Source of the DNA: Nissolia schottii
Taxonomy: Eukaryota; Streptophyta; Magnoliopsida; Fabales; Fabaceae
DNA length: 64,000 nt
Assembly (NCBI GenBank): GCA_003254905.1
Contig: QANU01094326.1
Location: 23,940 to 87,939 of the forward strand
Reading direction: 5' to 3'
Shown: positions 12,090-23,974 of the stretch, piece after piece
Layout: each line of letters begins with the position of its first letter
Numbering within the stretch: the first letter of the stretch is position 1
Position numbers and translations under genes: made by a program
The notes under the pieces: generated by a model
What the model was told of the DNA's origin: nothing
Databases searched by the model: none
What the model saw: the letters and a program-made list of their open reading frames with translations, nothing else

Positions 12090-12863
12090 TGAGTGTAGGT
12101 CTCATAATAAATATAAAATTCAATATGAAACTGTCTCATTTCCATCAAGCCTCTCTCTCTTTCTCGCTTGTTGTTACAACAACAACAAAGGTTTATAACC
12201 TTATTCAATTAAATTTGTAACAAAACAAAAATGTATAACTAGAGATTAAAAAAAAATATTTTTACCTCTTTAAGGTGATAAACAAAAATTTCATTAAAAA
12301 AATATGATAGAGATACTGAAATAGATAACATTTCACTCAAATCTAAATTTCAAATACAATCAAAATGCTTCACAAAAATTTCTTCTCAGTTTAGACACTT
12401 AGCATACAAATAGAAAGCGCAAAAAAAACAAAACTCTATTGACTAACTAAAACCAAATGGTTTTTAGATTGTTGAGTGCCTTAGTATTGGATCTACGAAG
12501 CTCTTGGCTTAATTTTCTTGAAGCTCCATATGGATGCCTTTAAACAGGCATCAATGTTCACAAAATGCTAAAGGTTGCCACACCGCCATATGTATATATC
12601 ACTTGGGGTCCAGATATCCCCTTAATTTCTTGCTTTTTCTATTAAAGTATATGACGCAGCCAGAGTTAAACTCTTAGCACACGATATGCATCAAAATTTG
12701 GCTTGACTTGTTTAAGTGGAGCAACCAAGTTGTTTACGTCACTTCACTATTAGTTGTGACTAAGACTCATACATTATTCAAACCAAGCATAAGTTCCAGA
12801 ACCATAAATATCTCTTAGCTTATAATATGGCCGGCTCGGTAGGATTGGACTAATAATGTATCC
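12090..12863. other. Intergenic, nothing recognised
   Basis: AT-rich sequence. The short open frame at 12020-12208 on the minus strand has no recognisable features. Confidence 0.4.
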
Positions 12864-13069
12864 AAAATGTTTATCCTAGTGATTTCTTAATTTGTGTTTA
12901 GTTACGTAGTTTTCTCAATTTTTATTTCTGAAAATTGAATCCCTAGATTACATGGTTGTCTAAGATTTTATCAATTTTTTAGTTTAAATTTGGGGATTCA
13001 ATTTTTTAAAACAAAAATAGAAGAAACTATGTAACTAAACATAAACTAAATTATTAGTGTAAACATTTT
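12864..13069. mobile_element. Foldback MITE
   Basis: Two arms of about 80 bp face each other. The left arm runs AAAATGTTTA, then GTTTAGTTACGTAG, then ATTGAATCCC. The right arm read in reverse runs AAAATGTTTA, then GTTTAGTTACATAG, then ATTGAATCCC. There are about 40 bases between the arms. The superfamily is not assigned because no clear target duplication was seen. Confidence 0.65.
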
Positions 13070-13935
13070 TATGATTATTTAATAATTTTTAAATTAATAC
13101 AATTCTAAATTACGTTTTTTAGAGTAGAAGGATATAATGTCCCTAGGGACACGAAAAAATCCACCAAATTAATTTTCAACATGAAAAATGATTAATGGTC
13201 CAAAGAAATATTCCCGAAACGGCATACGCCATAATGAAATAAGCAGCAAATGAGCTGCGTTTTGTGAAAATTGAAAATTTTCTCCCTCCGACTCATTTAT
13301 CAGAGCCCACGATGAAAGGTTACAACAATGACGGTTATATTTTAATGAAAGGAAAAGTCTTGGTGTACACCAAATTTGGTGTCACAGTACAACCAACCAA
13401 TTTTTATACGTATAAGGATTTGTATTTCTCTCTCTCACTCACTCTCTCAACTCACATTCCCCGCTTTCTCACAACAGTCAATCTCTTTTTTCTTTCTCAT
13501 GGTCACATTCCCCTTCATTTCTCTCGATCTCTCTCTCTCTTTTCTCGCCTCTCTCACGGTCCTCTCTCGTTCCTCTTCTCTCTATCCCACAGCCCCCCAT
13601 ATCTGTTCGTGCATTTTTTTCTCTCTTTTCCATCGATCTCTATTTTCTCTCATTCCTGTCCGCCGCGGGGGAAAACGTAGAAGTCGTTGGTTGAAGGCGC
13701 TTGAAGGCAGTTGAAGGTGTTGTAATGTCAATTGGTTCTGCAAATATCGACTTAGAGGTAAGTTAGATTTGTGGATTTTGTATTCTTCTCAATCTGTATC
13801 TGTAACTAAACAATTTGTGGGTTTGTCATTTTGTTTGTTCTTTGTTCTGAAAGGATTTTGCGATTACATTGGCAGTTTAATTTAACCAATAAAATTTTGT
13901 TCATGGGTTGTTGAAAGGTTTGTTTGCCTGCAACC

Positions 13936-16352
13936 TGAAACACCCCTAGCTAACTGTTTACCCATACGTAGTAAACAATGCTCACTAGGTTGTTTTCTTC
14001 TTTGGTTGGGTTACTTTTAGCCCCTACTTTTAGCTTGGAAAATATTTCTTACTTGAAAATATGGACCATTTTGAAAATCACTCTTTTACTATATCAATTT
14101 GCAAATTAGGAGCCGTGCGTGAACAAGGAAACATATATATACAAAGGCTAGCGAACCTGTCAGTTAAGGTAGTGACAAGCTGGAGAAATATAAATATACA
14201 TATAAGTACAATTCAAGGTCCAACATATAATTACACATTGCTTATTAATAAATAATGATACAAACAATTAACAATAATCATAAATCCTAGTACAAAATAT
14301 CTATCAACCTATTGCTGACGTCTTCACTTGGCTTCGGCCGGGAACTGTCCTGTTGCGGTCGCTCGTCGATCCCTTCGCTTTGCATACCTGGACCCATAAG
14401 GAGTGGGGGTGAGAACGGTAGGTTCTCAGTGGGAGTTCCTCGCGGTATCTATCGTTCATTACTCCGTTATCTTCCAGGCCACCCAGGAGATCTCTATGTG
14501 TCATGCATACTAAAATCCTACTGGTTATTGTCTTTGTCTAGGTCCTGAATGGCTTTATCTACTTTACTAGGTGATTGGATACTAATCTTGTCATTACTTA
14601 GGCTTCGTGCTCATTAACATGTCGTTACTACTAAAGACATAATAGTCGTCTTGGGTCGTTCCCTTGACTCTACATAATGCATAACCATATATCCATACAT
14701 ACTAATGCATAACCATATCTATACTCATACATACATACTTGCATACATACTGGCATACATACATACATTCATGCCGTTGCTCATACATATAAATACATAG
14801 TGCATGGGGGAAATCTGGGAATCTCTTACGCATACCGGCTTACCCGGGTTAGCGTCCTTCTTCTTAGTCCTTTCACCCATGTAATCGTGGCCTTCGGTTA
14901 CAACCTCCTTCTATTCCCTATCATGATGACCCGGCAGCGCTCTAACCGGAGTGGTAGCTAACCACGTTAAGCTCATAGGAGGTAATTCATCATCATGATA
15001 AGTACCACCACCCCCCTTACCGGGATGGCGAGGGACCGGCCCTTTGGCGCGATCAGGCGTGGACTCGTTTCTCTTTACTTTAATCTTAGTTCTTTACTTT
15101 GGGGTCCACCGTTCTTTCTTTATTACAGGACTGTTCCTGTTTTCTTTCTTTTAGGCCTTTGCCTGTTCTCATTCTTTCTTACTCAGGTCTCACTACTTGC
15201 GTTGCTCATAACCAATTCATCTTGCTGAACTGGCAAGGGGCGTGTCTGTAAGATGTTGCCAAGAGAATAGGGGTTTCCTAATCATATAACTACTGACTTT
15301 GGCTAAGGCCGTCCGAATCCTTGGTGATCCGTCGCCTCTGCTCTGCTTTATTCCCTAGGGTTCAATTATGATCTTCGTTAAACTTTAACGTGAACTTCTA
15401 ATTATCTAAGGTCGTCCTAACTCTTACGACGGCCTTTCCTCATGATGCATGCTCATAGTACATAAAGGTATACATAACTATGCATGTTGGATCCCATAGA
15501 ACCTTTAAAAATACAAGTTTTCAGTAGGCATTCGAATGCATAAGGTTTTCGCATTCGATTGATTCTTGCATTCGAATCCCATGAGAATTCATTCTATTGA
15601 AATCCTGCGCAGGCTTTCATTCGATTGAAAGCTCATGCATTCGACTGAAATCCCTCGGGAATTCATTCGAATCCCTTGGGGCATGCATTCGAATCCCACA
15701 GTGAAAAATCGCCCCGAGAGTAACTTCTCCAGGGGGTTTGTTCCACGTAACATTTTCGTCTCCACAGTGATCCAATCAGTACAGTTATGGTTTCCAAACA
15801 TTAAAATCCTCCAAATCTAACCTTCCTAACTCATTTCCTATAATTTATATAAAAAGGTTTTTCATTCACAAATACAGAAATGCACATAAATACTCATAAA
15901 ATAAACCACATAGACAGTAGGCTTAGAGTTACTCACCTCGGAACGAATTTCTGAATCGGTAGAAATTGAGAGAAAAATATCCTCTCCACGTGGGTGTGCT
16001 CATCCTATTTTTCCGGCGTCCGGCAGCAACACAGCAGCGCACGAACAAAGCAACAAAGCAAAGAAAAAAGAATGAAAAAGAAAGAAACAAAAACCGTGAA
16101 GCATGAGCTTCAGGGAAGGAAGAAAGAAAAATGAAATAAATGGACATAGGGGGAAGAATAAAGAAACGAAGAAAGAAAACGAAACAGAAAGAAAGAAAAA
16201 GAAAACAAAGAAGAACAATGAAGCACAGAGCTTCAGCAAAGAAAAAGAATAAAAACGAGGCTTCGGAGAGAAGGAAAACAAAGAAAGAATTTGGCGTGGA
16301 GGGGGACAAAGAAACAAAATGGAATGGATCAGGTGCAGCCCCCCACCGTCCT

Positions 16353-16389
<37 letters not shown>

Positions 16390-16939
16390 CTCAAGTAATT
16401 CGTAAAGGGTACGAGGTTACCTGGACGATAAGGAAGGCGCCTTGACAGAAGCTCGAGGTCTTGAGGGCGAAAGCTCTGAGCTGGTTCGGGGATTCGGACG
16501 AGAGCTCCAAGCTGGTTCCTTTCGGAGAGGGTGGCGGCGGGGTGTACCTGCAAAGGCACTCCGACGCTCAAGTAAGCACAGGGATTAGGAGTGTATTCTA
16601 TGAGTAGAATGAGAGGTACCTGGTGACCCAAGGGGTCGCGTGCTTTTATAGACGAGCTTGGAGTGCAAAGATAGAGGTAAGATAAGATAAGCCGAGGGAG
16701 TTTGCTTATCTCCCCCCAGTTTATCTTTCCCGCTTATCCAGGAGTTGGTTGCGGATTGGGGAGGAGAGGTCGCTGCTACCTTCNGCGAGATCGAGAAACA
16801 ATTATTTGGCTGACATTTGAAAGCAATTAATTTTCTAAATAATTTTCCTAGTCCAAATAATCACCTCTAAGGTGCTTTTAATTACGCAAACTTAGGATTT
16901 AAGCGAAATCTCCATAAGGGAAAAATTTGGGATGTTACA
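13936..16939. mobile_element. LTR-retrotransposon fossil, solo LTR (about 3.0 kb)
   Basis: Starts TGAAACACCCC and ends GGGATGTTACA, the TGTAACACCC...GGGTGTTACA pattern of plant Ty3/gypsy chromovirus LTRs. The 5-bp target duplication CAACC is perfect at 13931-13935 and 16940-16944. No internal coding region is present, so it is a solo LTR. It contains a (TA)n tract at about 16356-16385 and one ambiguous base at 16784. CpG sites remain fairly common, which hints at a moderate age. Open frames inside it are incidental. Confidence 0.75.
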
Positions 16940-16944
16940 CAACC

Positions 16945-17420
16945 GATAGGTTTGTTTATTTTTTGACTGAATGGTTTTTTTGCATATAACTGAAATCTTT
17001 TATCAATATAGTTGTATAGGTTTGTTCACTCTATGTATCGGGGTTTGTTCATTCTAAGAACACAGGTTTGTTCACCAAGTGTGTATGAGTTTGTTTATTC
17101 TTATTTTATTGGTTTGTTCAAATAGTGTATATAAGTTTGTTCATACTCGTTGTATGTGATTATTCACACTTTGTATCTGGTTTTTTCATTCTACTTGTTC
17201 AAGGTTGTCACTATGAGTATCTAGGTTTGTTCATTCTAGTGGTATAGGTTTGTTCACTATGTGTATCTGGGTTTGTTCATTCTAGTTGTACAGGTTTGTT
17301 CGCAAATCGTACTTGGGCTTGTTCATTCTAGTTATATAGTTGTATATTTGCTTATAGTTTTGAAATTGTACTTGGGTTTGTTCATTCTAGTTGTATACAT
17401 ATTTATAGTTGTATAGGTTT
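16945..17420 (+). repeat. GTTTGTTCA array, forward block 1
   Basis: Repeated GGTTTGTTCATTCTAGTTGTATAG-like units with 20-35 base spacing and variable linkers. It directly continues the motif text that precedes the solo LTR (GGTTTGTTTGCCTG at about 13917). Confidence 0.8.
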
Positions 17421-17639
17421 GTCTATTTTATTTGACGTTTTGCAATTTATGTAGGATCAATCGTACACTACGAGTGATTGGAACACAAGTAACCAATGCA
17501 TGGAACACAAACCAAGAGAAGTGAAGATTTGCAAAAGGAGAAGAAGTTATGGAACGGGACTTTTCAGTATAATTGGTTATTTTGCATTCTTGGAACTAGT
17601 TTGCTTTTTTTTATTGGATATTTTGGGTATAAACTTGTA
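17421..17639. other. Non-repetitive linker inside the array element
   Basis: Unique sequence between a forward and a reverse motif block. It carries a short open stretch on the plus strand (about 17450-17570) that I do not recognise. Confidence 0.4.
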
Positions 17640-17990
17640 TTAGTTTGATTATGAACAAACTTATATATTCTATACAAATAAAGTTGTAGATTGAGCATCG
17701 TCAAACTCCTAAAGTCTATATGACATAGAACAAACTCATATAATGTGATTGAACAAACTATAATACCTTGTATGAACAAACCATCATGTTCAATATGAAT
17801 AAACACTTCTACTGCCAATGAACAAACTACTATACAATGCATGAACCAACCCTCATATTCAATATGAACAAACTCATATAATGCATTAATATCTGACATG
17901 AACAAACTCATACATTCATGCTGAACAAACCGATATACTGACAATGAACAAACTGTAATACCATGCATGAACAAACATTAATATTCAAGA
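17640..17990 (-). repeat. GTTTGTTCA array, reverse block 1
   Basis: The same motif in the opposite orientation (ATGAACAAAC, AATGAACAAACT). The minus-strand open frame at 17564-17974 is a by-product of the repeats. Confidence 0.8.
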
Positions 17991-18059
17991 GATACATCTC
18001 GCACGAAACATAGGAACTAGAACTACATCTCGCGTGAGGCACCATACATCTCCTATGAG

Positions 18060-19030
18060 GTGTATATAGGTTTGTTTATTCTCCATGTATAGGTTTGTTA
18101 GATTTGCGTTTCAGGGTTTGTTCATTCTAATTGTATAGGTTTGTTCACGAGGTGTATAGTTTTGTTCATTCTCCATATACAGGTTTGTTCAATTTGGGTA
18201 TCATGGTTTGTTCATTTATGTATAGGTTTGTTCGACTTATTTTTCAGGGTTTGTTCATTCTAATTGTATAGGTTTGTTCAAATTGTGTTTCATGCGAGAT
18301 GTATGATGCCTCGCGCGAGACACATTTCCAAGGACTTCAAACTTGCTTTCTGGAACCTGTGTCTCACGCGAGATGTAGTTTTGGCTCCTATGTTTCGCAC
18401 GAGATGTATCTCTGGAATATTAATGTTTGTTCATGTATGGTACTACAGTTTGTTCATTGTGTGTATATGGGTTTGTTCATANACGCGAGATGTAGTTTCG
18501 GCTCCTATGTTTCGCACGAGATGTATCTCTGGAATATTAATGTTTGTTCATGTATGGTACTACAGTTTGTTCATTGTGTGTATATGGGTTTGTTCATACT
18601 CATTGCATATGTTTGTTCATAGATTGTTTATGGGTTTGTTCATTCTACTTATACAGGTTTGCTCACTATGTGTATATGGGTTTGTTCATTCTAATTGTAT
18701 AGGTTTGTTCATGAGGTGTATATAAGTTTGTTCATTCTCCATGTACAAGTTTGTTCAATTTGTGTTTTAGGGTTTGTTCATTCTAATTGTGTAGGTTTAT
18801 TCATGAGGTGTATATAGGTTTGTTCATTCTCCATATATAGGTTTGTTTGACTTGTATTTTAGGGTTTGTTCATTCTAATTGTATAGGTTTGTTCATGAGG
18901 TGTATATATTTTGTTCATTTTCCATGTATAGGTTTGGTCAATTTGGGTATCATGGTTTGCTCATTCTAATTGTATAGGTTTGTTCACACATTGTACTTGG
19001 GTTTGTTCATTCTTGTTGTATAGTTTGGTT
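18060..19030 (+). repeat. GTTTGTTCA array, forward block 2
   Basis: The densest block, with units such as GGTTTGTTCATGAGGTGTAT and GGTTTGTTCATTCTAATTG. It is interrupted by a CpG-containing stretch (CGCGAGATGTA, TTTCGCACGAGATGTA) that also appears reversed at about 17995-18060. Confidence 0.85.
18366..18597 (+). repeat. 115-bp near-exact duplication around a single N
   Basis: The text from ACGCGAGATGTAG to GGGTTTGTTCAT at 18366-18480 recurs at 18484-18597 with about one change. A lone N at 18482 lies exactly between the copies. This is more likely an unmerged scaffold join than biology. Confidence 0.8.
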
Positions 19031-19034
19031 CAAA

Positions 19035-19250
19035 CAGTCATATTCAATATGAACAAACCCGTATACTGAGTTTGGACAACCTCTAATACCCTACATGAAC
19101 AAACCCTTATACTCAATTTGAATAAACCCATATTCTAAGATTGAACAAACTATAATACACTGATTGAACAAACCCATACATCCATCATGAACAAACCTAA
19201 ATAAGAGTTCTAAACAAACTCTAATACAGTATATGAACAAACTCATTCAT
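19035..19250 (-). repeat. GTTTGTTCA array, reverse block 2
   Basis: Units of the form ATGAACAAACCC and TTGAACAAACT. Confidence 0.8.
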
Positions 19251-19424
19251 ACTGTATAAAAAAATTGTCATTAATAGAGAAAGAGAAAAAAGCCATCCAT
19301 TTAAACCAACAATCAGTTAAGGTTATATAAACAGAGTCAAACTTCACATCAAAAGGTTGTATACGATCATATATTACATATATCCTAACCTAGTTATCAA
19401 TATACATGGAAACATGTTTGTCAT

Positions 19425-19620
19425 TTTTTCTTCTTTTGGGCTATTGGCTTCTTAACCGCTTTGGTCTTTTTCACATCCTTGGGCTTCTTAATGGCTTTGG
19501 TCTTTTTTGCAGCTCATGAAGTTAATTTCCCTTTGCCTGGTGATTTCCTAACCGATCCCAGACCTTTTCGCCAAGTGGGTTGCTAGTTGGTGTTGTGACG
19601 CTCTTCTTTGGCGTCATCTA
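19425..19620 (-). pseudogene. Lys-rich coding remnant inside the array element
   Basis: On the minus strand one frame reads a basic tail of repeated KKTKA/KKPK units ending in KKKK and a stop at about 19424. It is preceded by a WRKGLGSVRKSPGKGK-like stretch with two in-frame stops. It could be the end of the element's own protein, with a nuclear-localisation-like tail, but no catalytic domain is visible. Low complexity makes any assignment weak. Confidence 0.3.
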
Positions 19621-19629
19621 TTCAACAAA

Positions 19630-20590
19630 CAAACAAACAATATAATATCAACAAACAAACACTATGAATCATGCAAATAAACCTCTGAACAAACATATAC
19701 ACTTAGAATGAACAATCCTACACAATGAGAATAAACAAACCTATTGTTTCATGAAAGTTGTGTAATGAGAATGAACAAACCCAAACCCATATAACGTGAC
19801 AACAAACATACAATCTTATAATGAAACAAACCCATATACGTTACGTTAACAACCTGTTAAATGAACAAACCTATATAACATGAATGAACAAATCAATGTT
19901 CACTATGTTTACAAACATATACAATTAGAATATACAAACCCATATACAATATGTGAACAAACATGTATAGCTAGAGTGCACAAACACAGATGCACATAGT
20001 GAACAAACATTTAAAATCAGAATGAACAAACCAAATTCCTAGAGTGACCAAACCTACACAATAAGCTTGAACAAACATTTAGATCAAGTAGAGCAGTTCA
20101 CGTTTGTACACTACAACACTACATCGATTCTGTTCAAATAGAATGAACAAATGTCCACAAATACTTGATCGAATTCCAGAGCACAAATCAAACAAACATA
20201 AGAAATAACATTGAGGAAAAAACTTGCACCAAACCATCCCAAAATACAGAGCACCAAAGTAGAAATTGAGCACTAAATCAGAACATTTAATCCATGTACA
20301 CAATTTGAACAAACTTATGCACTGAGAATGAATAAATCAATATACAATAGGCAGACAAACCTATTCAATGAGAACATACAAACCCAAAGACAAGGTATGA
20401 ACAAACATATAAACTGAGAGTGAAAAACCAAGACACACTAAGTGAACAAACATATACAAACAGAATGAACAAACACAGATACATACATTGAACAAACTGA
20501 TATACACACATTGAACAAATATATACAACTAGAATGAACAAACCCTAATACAATGTTTGAACAAACCTGTCCATTGAGAATAATCAAACC
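19630..20590 (-). repeat. GTTTGTTCA array, reverse block 3
   Basis: Dense reverse-orientation motifs (ATGAACAAACC, GTGAACAAACAT). The minus-strand open frames at 20079-20312 and 20438-20698 are products of the repeats. Confidence 0.8.
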
Positions 20591-20829
20591 ACCAAATCCA
20601 TGTACCAATGTCATAAACCCTAGACCCAATGCATCAAACCAAAAAAAAAAAGAATAGAAGCGGTGAAGGAAAAGCAAGTGATATTTTGAAGATTCCAATT
20701 ACATGAGAAAGTTACAGGTCAATATGAACTAAGAATTTGTCTTTATTTCCACAATGGAGTAGTTGTTTCATTTGTAAGTAAATAGTATAAGGAATAGAGG
20801 AGTTTTTCAAACCTTTTTCTGTGACTATA

Positions 20830-22426
20830 TGATAAGTGCCCAATTTACACAATTTTCAACTATTAAAATGACACTTATCTGCTTAAGATTTAAAGAATTA
20901 TCTAACTAAATTCCCCACTTTTGTAGGTTTTATAATCTATTATTAAAGATGGATGCAAGCATAATTAATTGAAGAATAATCCTTGAAGAATGGAGCAAAG
21001 GGAAAAAGAGGAAAAAGAAGCAAAATGATGAAATCAGGAGCATACCTCTCAGCGGCAAACTCATATCGCTCAGCGCACATATGAAAAATACCGCTGAGCG
21101 ATAAACCCTATCCGCTCAGCGGTCGTACCACTTGCAACTGGCACATTTATGACGCCAGCTGGTGCCGCCCTGACAAGTCGGCGCCGCCCCTGCAAAAGCT
21201 GCCGGCGCATTAATTATGCCAGCCTGGAGCCGCCGGAGAAGACTAAACAGCTCAGCGAAAGTACAAGTATCGCTCAGCGGTTAGACCTTTATCGCTCAGC
21301 GACGTGCCCAAACCGCTGAGCGGTGACCTCAGATTTTGGCCTATAAATAGGAGGCCGAGACATTCATTTGAATACATCCCTCCATAGTTCAGAATCTCTT
21401 TCTTTTCATTTTCACTTGTACTTCAAAGCTTAGGTTAGTTTAGCAACAAAGAGGAGGCCGGTGAAGGAGCCAGGAAATTGAGGAAGCTCAGCGGCCGCTG
21501 TCATGATAGCGTGAGAACGTGTCATGGTAAGCGTCCAAACCTTGCCTCTGAGATTCTCTTGTAAGATGGATTTCTAATCCTCTTGTTGTTGGGATTTTGA
21601 TGAATATTGTAGTATGATTGTATCCATGTAACTTTTTGCATATGAATCTATCAGTTTCTATGATTCGCTTGAATGATTTTATACTTAATGCTAGCTTTTG
21701 TTTAGTGTTTTGATTCTTGATTTGAGACTTACTTGTATGAACGAAAGTTATACTAATTAAGTTGTAACCAAGTTAAGATCAATATTGCTATGCTAAGTTA
21801 GATTCTAGGCTTAAATGCTGTGAACGAAAGTTACAATCATTAAAGTTGAATCTAAATCAATTCATCTAATTCTTGTTGTCGTAACTGGAATGAAGGATTA
21901 GCCGTTTTTAACACCTGGAATAACGCTGGCGTACTTTGGTTAAGCTTGTGTGCGAGAGTGACAGTTTAACAAAGGAAACCTGTGATCTTTTCATGCGCTA
22001 GAGCGATGACCAAGTTAAGAATTGGTGGCGGGCAATCAATGAAATGATAATTCTATTGTACTAAGTAAATGGATGCATGAAACTATGATATGATTCAAGT
22101 CCCAACAAGCTTCCGGATCTACCTCTGATTTGCTGCCTATTTAATTTTATGTTGTTTATTTACTTATTTAAACTATCAACAATTTACCAATCCTTCACTT
22201 CATTGTTTAATTAACTAAACTCAATAAAGGTATTTTTGCAACTCCCTGTAGATACGACTATACCCGACTATACTGCAATTGGATCCCTCGAAGATCTGAA
22301 AGCCGTAAAGGAGGATATATTATTTTAAATGACTGAAAGTTTTAAATTAAGCTTTCAACAAATTTGGCAAAAGTTGCCGGAGAACGGAACTATGTCAAAT
22401 TAGAGAGTGCAAATAGGCTTTCAACA
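20830..22426 (+). mobile_element. Ty3/gypsy-type LTR fossil (LTR plus primer-binding site)
   Basis: A fossil with a perfect 5-bp target duplication CTATA at 20825-20829 and 22427-22431. The LTR is about 1.53 kb (20830-22360), starts TGATAAGTGCC and ends GCTTTCAACA. It contains a TATAAATAGG promoter box at about 21343 and the CTGTAGATACGA text common near the 3' end of gypsy LTRs. A degenerate primer-binding site of the Athila/Tat kind follows at about 22363-22380. GCTTTCAACA recurs just before the right target duplication. The coding interior is absent, so the copy is broken. Confidence 0.7.
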
Positions 22427-22431
22427 CTATA

Positions 22432-22790
22432 TTGGGTTCGTCTGACGCCATTCGTGGCCATGGCAGTTCATTTAGTGATAGGGAGGTCATGTGGCGCCAC
22501 GAGGAGGGCATGAAAGCGGTTGAAGGTGTTGAAATTTGTCGCGTTGAGGGGCGGTTTGTTCACCGGAGTTGCGAGGGAGAAGAAAGGGGTTTGTTCATGA
22601 GGGGTTAAGGATTTGGAGGAAATTGGTTTGTTTGTGAGAATGTGTAAGTCAATCACGAGTGGGTGAGAATGAGTAAGTGAGGAGAGGTTTCATCATTAGT
22701 AATGGGTCAAGGTGTATTAAAAATTTTGGTGGTTGCACGGTAAAATTTTAGATGTACACATAGCACCAATTTTAACGAAAATGCCTTCAT
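22432..22790. repeat. Right terminal part of the TTTGTTCA element
   Basis: GGTTTGTTCA-type motifs resume at 22550-22625, and the terminal text GGTTGCACGGTAAAATTTTA, then ATGTACACATAGCACC, mirrors the left end near 13370. Confidence 0.45.
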
Positions 22791-23966
22791 TATAAACCTC
22801 TATTACATAATACTAATGGCATTTTCTCTCATATAATTGTGTTAATAAGTTTAAATTAGTAGATATTTTATAATGAAAAATTTATTTTAGAATAAGTTCA
22901 TTTATGTAGTGACGAGTAAAATTGTCTTTAATCTTAATTTATATTAACTAAAAAGCTTAGTTTTTCTTTATCATTGATTTTGGAGGGAATTTTTTTATCG
23001 AAACTATTTTTATTAAATTTTATTAAATCTTTTTTAATTTAAATTTGAAAGTTCACTAAATTTGTTTATTTGACTTCATTAAATCTTTTCGAATTTAAAA
23101 TTAATGTTTACTTATTTTTAACAATTACAAATATAAAAATTAAATAAAATTAAATAAATTATATAAAAAAAATAAGATCAACAAATATAAAACAATTTAT
23201 GTGCATAGCACACATATTAAACTAATTTATTTACCAGCTGGCCCTCTAAATTAGAACCAGTAATGTGCCTGACTGTTTTAGAGTTAGTTTCTTGTATGTT
23301 TGCGAAAGATGAAAATGAGGTATATAAATATTTATATTGCAAAATAGACAAGTTTTCACTCAAGTTGATTGATTTGAAATGTAACAAGAACTAAAGTGAC
23401 TAAAAAGTTTAAAAGGGATGAAATTATCCAAATCAAAAAACAACACAAACTAAATTGGAGAGTTTTTTGTTGTCTAACTAAAAATATTGTAAAGAAGATC
23501 ATTTTCATTTTAATCTTTGAAATTGTATCCTTTAACTACTTCGACCCTTAAATTAAAAAAAATTAATTTTAATTTTTAAGATTGCAAAACATAAATCAAA
23601 TCAATTTAAAATAATAATTCCTCAATTTTAAACTGAGTCAAGTTACTCCTAAACTTGAATCAAATTGAACCAATGAGAACATGACCCTCTCTTTAATATG
23701 TCCTTGTTATGTTTGTATATTTAGGTTTTTAATATAAATTATTTGACGTCCTTATATTTTTTTTAAGGCCACACTCCAAAAACAACAGAAATTAAATTTA
23801 TTCAAATATATCCTTAAGTAAGGGTTTGTATGTATATACGAGTTACTATAAATGTGACTTAAGAAAAGTTTAGTGAAAATCACTCAATTTTATATATATA
23901 TATGTGTGTGTCTAATATATTGACTTTTTGTCGACTTTATACTTAATAAGTTTTTTGGGATGGAAC
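22791..23966. other. AT-rich intergenic
   Basis: Long A/T-biased stretch with no recognisable gene. A short TA/TG run lies at about 23890-23915. Confidence 0.5.
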
Positions 23967-23974
23967 AAACTTAG

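Larger units (their letters stand above)
13350..22790. mobile_element. Unclassified element with TTTGTTCA motif arrays, invaded by two LTR fossils
   Basis: Proposed composite. The left end (about 13352-13410: GGTGTACACC, then CACAGTACAACCAACCAA) and the right end read in reverse (about 22790-22700: GGTGCTATGTGTACATC, then CCGTGCAACCACCAAAA) resemble each other, as terminal inverted repeats would. Between them lie dense arrays of GTTTGTTCA/TGAACAAAC. The motif text resumes on both sides of each inserted LTR fossil, so the host element was continuous. Without the insertions it is about 4.8 kb. The motif arrays resemble transposase-binding subterminal repeats of large DNA transposons (MULE or CACTA), but no transposase is recognisable. 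Boundaries and class are inference. Confidence 0.4.

Noticed and set aside
16140-16445. Lys/Arg-rich open frame and its minus-strand Phe-rich counterparts
   Set aside because: Purine-rich tract inside a solo LTR; low complexity and no family features.
18264-18725. Long open frame with repeated CSFGSY/CIWVCS-like peptides
   Set aside because: It arises from the TTTGTTCA motif array and crosses a single N flanked by a duplicated block.
16945-20590. Possible CRISPR-like or satellite array
   Set aside because: Motifs are degenerate, spacing is irregular and orientation switches. The setting is a plant nuclear genome and the flanks rejoin as a transposon.
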